Below the pieces are notes generated by a model. It was not told where the DNA came from. It searched no databases and worked only from the letters and a program-made list of their open reading frames with translations. The translations under genes were made by a program, and so were the position numbers. A stretch of DNA of 64,000 nt from Sinotaia quadrata (Eukaryota > Mollusca > Gastropoda > Architaenioglossa > Viviparidae), in NCBI GenBank assembly GCA_028829895.1, contig CM054182.1:61597379-61661378 (forward strand), given 5' to 3'. The first letter of the stretch is position 1. The number at the start of each line of letters is the position of its first letter. Of the stretch, positions 60,541 through 64,000 are shown in pieces.

Positions 60541-61194
60541 TCCTGTCGTTGAGAGCTCATGTCTTGCTATAGTAGAGTAGTTTTTGTCATAACATTACGC
60601 AATCACTCCCTTATTGTCATCAGTAGACAATAAATATAAAGGGCACTGCAATAATTATAAAGGGCACTGCAGAAGCAAGCAAAAAAACTGTTGAATAGCA
60701 GTTAATTCAGGTTATGTAAAACTATTACTGCTTATCTCTATTAACTCCACTTCTGTTCTCTGATAAGAACTATCCTGTGATTTGTTTTGAATTGTTGAAT
60801 TGCATTTTAAGCATAAGACTGTGAATTATTGAAATTATTTGAATGTGGGTTCGTGGAAATATCGATGTCAAGTAATTTTTCACTGTATTTGTCATGTGTA
60901 TATTTAATAGTTGATTTCATAAATTTATTGTGAAATTTATTGACCTTCTTATACATTGATAATCTTATTTTGGAGAAGAAAGTGGGGGCTCACTAAATAT
61001 AGATTAAAGACGGATTTGTCTTCTCCTTTAGTAAGAAGTTGTCCACCATCGGTTTTATTTTGGCATATCATTTTACTGCATGCGAGATCAGAGTAGCTTA
61101 GGTTTCTTAAAACTGGAGACAGAGGTACTCAAAGTATTCTGAGTGAGCAGTAGAGCTGTGTCTGAGAGACTGAATGAACAACTCGAAATACTTT

Positions 61195-61375
61195 TCTTTG
61201 TACATGTGGTGTCCGACGCATGCAGTGACGTATTATCTCCTTTGTACATGTGGTGTCCGACGCATGCAGTGACGTATTATCTCCTTTGTACATGTGGTGT
61301 CCGACGCATGCAGTGACGTATTATCTCCTTTGTACATGTGGTGTCCGACGCATGCAGTGACGTATTATCTCCTTT
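61195..61375 (+). repeat. 45-bp minisatellite, four near-identical copies
   Basis: The unit contains tttgtacatgtggtgtccga and cgcatgcagtgacgtattat. Confidence 0.95.
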
Positions 61376-61649
61376 GATTTGAAATTGTGCAAGATGGTAA
61401 CTATGCATTTTGTTTATTTTGTTGTTGGATTGGGTGTTTTTGGTCTTTCTAGCAAAATCTAGATTTAATCTATAAATTGTCTTTGTGTCCTTCTTTGGCA
61501 GATATGAGCGATTGTTTGGCAACATATTGTATTTCTCTGCTAGTTTTAGGAATCGTTTAACTCCCACATTAAGAAGTGCCAGTGAGAAAAAAACAGCATG
61601 TGTTATCAGATTTTAAGCATTGCAAACTTGATTGCGAGTGACGGAGTCT

Positions 61650-61796
61650 ACCAAGGCCGTGATAAGTATTGACACTCTACCCCAGGTATGCAACCTCATA
61701 CTTATCTGATGCTGACCTCCATAAGCTATGAGGTTGCATACCTGGGGTGGAGTGTCAATATTAGAGCGCAGCGTCAATACTTATCACGGCCTTGGT
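61650..61796. repeat. 147-bp near-palindrome (foldback-like)
   Basis: The left arm begins ACCAAGGCCGTGATAAGTAT and the right arm ends with its exact reverse complement. An inner stretch, CCCCAGGTATGCAACCTCAT, is also mirrored with one mismatch just outside it. The right arm carries about 19 extra bases (61761-61779). Loop about 61711-61724. No target duplication found. Confidence 0.85.
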
Positions 61797-61804
61797 TTAG
61801 GTTT

Positions 61805-61980
61805 GCATGACCTCTATGTGTCATGTGTCATCTCTATGGGATGTGAGTCAACTATATGTGTCATGTGTCATCTCTATGGGATGTGAGTCACGTATATCTG
61901 TCATGTGTCATCTCTATAGGATGTGATTCACCTATATGTGTCATGTGTCATCTCTATGGGAAGTGAGTCACCTATATGCT
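61805..61980 (+). repeat. Minisatellite, 37-40-bp unit, about four copies
   Basis: Unit tcatgtgtcatctctatggg / atgtgagtcacctatatg. Confidence 0.9.
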
Positions 61981-62319
61981 AGTTCGAAACTGTGCATTTA
62001 ATCCATTTCGAAGTGCATTTATATAAACAAGTAATGTTTCTTTATGCAAGAAATCTACAACTATTTTCGTAATCTATCCATTTATAATTGAAATACACCT
62101 TGTATTTACTTAGGCTCGAAAATAGGCTAAGCAATCAAGAATTTTTACACTGATGTACACAGGAAAAAAATTGTCCGTCAGATATCAGTCAAAGGGTCTT
62201 CGTGGATCAGCCTTTTCAGTCCTACAAACATCCTTCGATACTCGCAGACACAGACTCTTGTATTTCAGTCTTTCGCTTGTTTGGGGACTTTCAAATATCT
62301 TTCTCTTACGCACAGCACT

Positions 62320-62600
62320 TAACTATTTCAATCATGTGAACATCCTCCCTTCAAGGCGCCTAGCTATTTTAGTCCTGTGAACATCCTTCCTTCAAGGCGC
62401 CTAGCTATTTTAGTCCTGTGAACATCCTTCACAGCGCCTAGCTATTTTAGTCCTGTGAACATCCTTCCTTCAAGACGCCTAGCTTTTTTCAGTCCTATGA
62501 ACATCCTTCCTTCAAGACGCCTAGCTTTTTCAGTCCTATGAACATCCTTCCTTCAAGACGCCTAGCTTTTTTCAGTCCTATGAACATCCTTCACTTATTT
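62320..62600 (+). repeat. 41-bp minisatellite, about six copies
   Basis: Unit gaacatccttccttcaaggc / gcctagctattttagtcctgt. One copy lacks the cttcaag step. Confidence 0.95.
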
Positions 62601-62939
62601 GCAATCATTGACTCAAGCTACACACCTCGGCAATCTTCACTCATTTGTAGGTATTCTGTCGTATGATTCCTGAGTTGATCTCTATTCATGCAATCACCCC
62701 AGATGCATTTCGTTTTAATGCACTAATTCGCCTATGGATGCCGTTGCAGGTAATCGACTCTGGTTATTTAGGGGAGACAATCTTATATTTGTTGTGATTA
62801 TTAGTTATCACTCTTCGTGTCCCTAAGTAGTAAAACTAAGACAGAAAAGAACAATTACGCTACAATGGTAATAACTTTGCAACAAAAGGCAACACTACAG
62901 TTACAGTAGACAATGCACTAAAACTAATGCGAAAGGAGA

Positions 62940-63255
62940 CAACTACCCTTACAGTTAACACTAAAGTAACGCTTGAAAAGAAACAATACACTTAACACTA
63001 AACTAACGCTTGAAAAGAGAGAGTACACTTAACAGTTAACACTAAACTAACGCTTGAAAAGAGAGAGTACACTTAACAGTTAACACTAAATTAATGCTTG
63101 AAAAGAGAGAGTACACTTAACAGTTAACACTAAACTAACGCTTGAAAAGAGAGAGTACTTAACAGTTAACACTAAACTAACGCTTGAAAAGAGAGAGTAC
63201 ACTTAACAGTTAACACTAAACTAACGCTTGAAAAAGAGAGAGTACACTTGCACTT
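62940..63255 (+). repeat. 46-bp minisatellite, about six copies
   Basis: Unit aacactaaactaacgcttga / aaagagagagtacacttaac. Confidence 0.95.
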
Positions 63256-63416
63256 AACACTACTATACTAACAATGACCATAACGGAGAGTTTAACAATG
63301 AAGTTAGTTGAATAGCACAATGTGCGAGAGGAGAATGCGAGAATTAGATGTGAAAGAGAATACAAGCATTACTAGAACACAGTCAAGCAAGTACTATCGT
63401 CTATGCACTTAGTTCT

Positions 63417-63559
63417 CAAACGTTCTCTCTAATATTTTTCTGTGTGCGCGGAACTGGCGGTTGTTTAGCTTGCTACCAAAACTTGTGCGCGGAAGTTTGA
63501 AACTGCTAAGCGACATTTTGTAATGAGGTGAGCGGTCGCGCACTTTAGAAGGAACCCGG
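63417..63559. mobile_element. Short hAT-like MITE (copy B)
   Basis: Related to 10696-10831 over its whole length (shared aacttgtgc, gaaactgct, cttgctaccaaaac). The left end has GTTCTCTCTAA and the right end TTAGAAGGAAC. No target duplication is evident. Exact borders are uncertain by a few bases. Confidence 0.55.
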
Positions 63560-63594
63560 TGATATGTCCCATTCACCACTGCATGTTCATGTTG

Positions 63595-64000
63595 TCAGGC
63601 AGCGAGTGCATTTTATTTGGGAGCACTTGTAGCGAGTTTACAAATCGTCCAGAACAGTATGGTCGCCAAAACATGTTCCTTCTTCACACACACCCCGCCC
63701 ATTCCATTTAACTTAACGTCAAGAATAGTTTGGTCGCCAAAACCTGTTCTCTCGTCAACAACCAAAAGAAATCAACAGTCCATTTGACAGCGTGAAGAAC
63801 AGTAAAGTCGCCAAAATCTGTTCTCTTATCAACAAAGATCCAGTCCATTTAACATCACGTCAAGAACAGTATGGTCGCCAAAACTTGTTCTCTCGTTAAA
63901 AGACAACAACAGTCCATTTGACTTAACGTCAAGAACAGTATGGTTACCAAAACATGTTCTCTCGTCAAAATCTCCCAGTCCATTTAATTTAACATTAAGA
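63595..64000 (+). repeat. Minisatellite, 60-70-bp unit, runs off the window end
   Basis: agaacagtatggtcgccaaa, acatgttctctcgtcaac and agtccatttaacttaacgtc recur about five times with indels. Confidence 0.9.

Overview
This window is animal (metazoan) nuclear DNA. It is AT-rich, and its genes are split by GT-AG introns. Coding regions are sparse, and there are several families of eukaryotic transposable elements and an exceptional number of minisatellites. The recognisable host gene is the 3' half of CLEC16A (Ema in flies), whose protein is clearly invertebrate. An invertebrate such as a mollusc or other lophotrochozoan fits the mix of elements, but that is inference and the sequence does not prove the taxon.

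Layout. (1) 69-5261, + strand: an intact three-exon gene for a 1229-residue protein with a hAT-like, RNase H-type transposase core, a long coiled coil and a C-terminal SH3/Tudor-like module. (2) 6667-37332, + strand: thirteen exons of CLEC16A with matching phases, from the middle of the protein to the stop codon. The 5' exons, which encode the FPL domain, must lie before base 1, so the transposase-like gene appears to sit inside a CLEC16A intron on the same strand. Two CLEC16A exons are preceded by tandem, partly decayed copies of their own 3' splice site and coding sequence, and one intron is GC-AG. Its introns carry minisatellites, a DIRS-like retroelement relic, a LINE 3' end, a THAP-like fragment and a hAT MITE. 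(3) 37333-46023: 3' flank with no convincing gene, containing minisatellites and a pogo/Tigger-type MITE. (4) 46024-46509: a hAT-type non-autonomous element with a mariner-type MITE nested inside it. (5) 46590-55840: a minisatellite array split by a complete, apparently very young LTR retrotransposon (47346-55653). It has equal-length LTRs of 1548 bp, a 5-bp target duplication and one open gag-pol frame of 1458 codons. Its domain order is Gag-PR-IN-RT-RNaseH, the Gmr1-like arrangement within Ty3/gypsy. (6) 55654-64000: no intact gene. This part holds dense minisatellites, a long GT/GC microsatellite, a decayed hAT/BED transposase, a 147-bp near-palindrome and a second copy of the hAT MITE.

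Functionally, only CLEC16A is a known cellular gene (endosome/autophagy and mitophagy control). The other coding regions are mobile-element genes. The most notable points are the Gmr1-like element, the intact nested transposase-like gene, and the duplicated splice-acceptor/exon units in CLEC16A.
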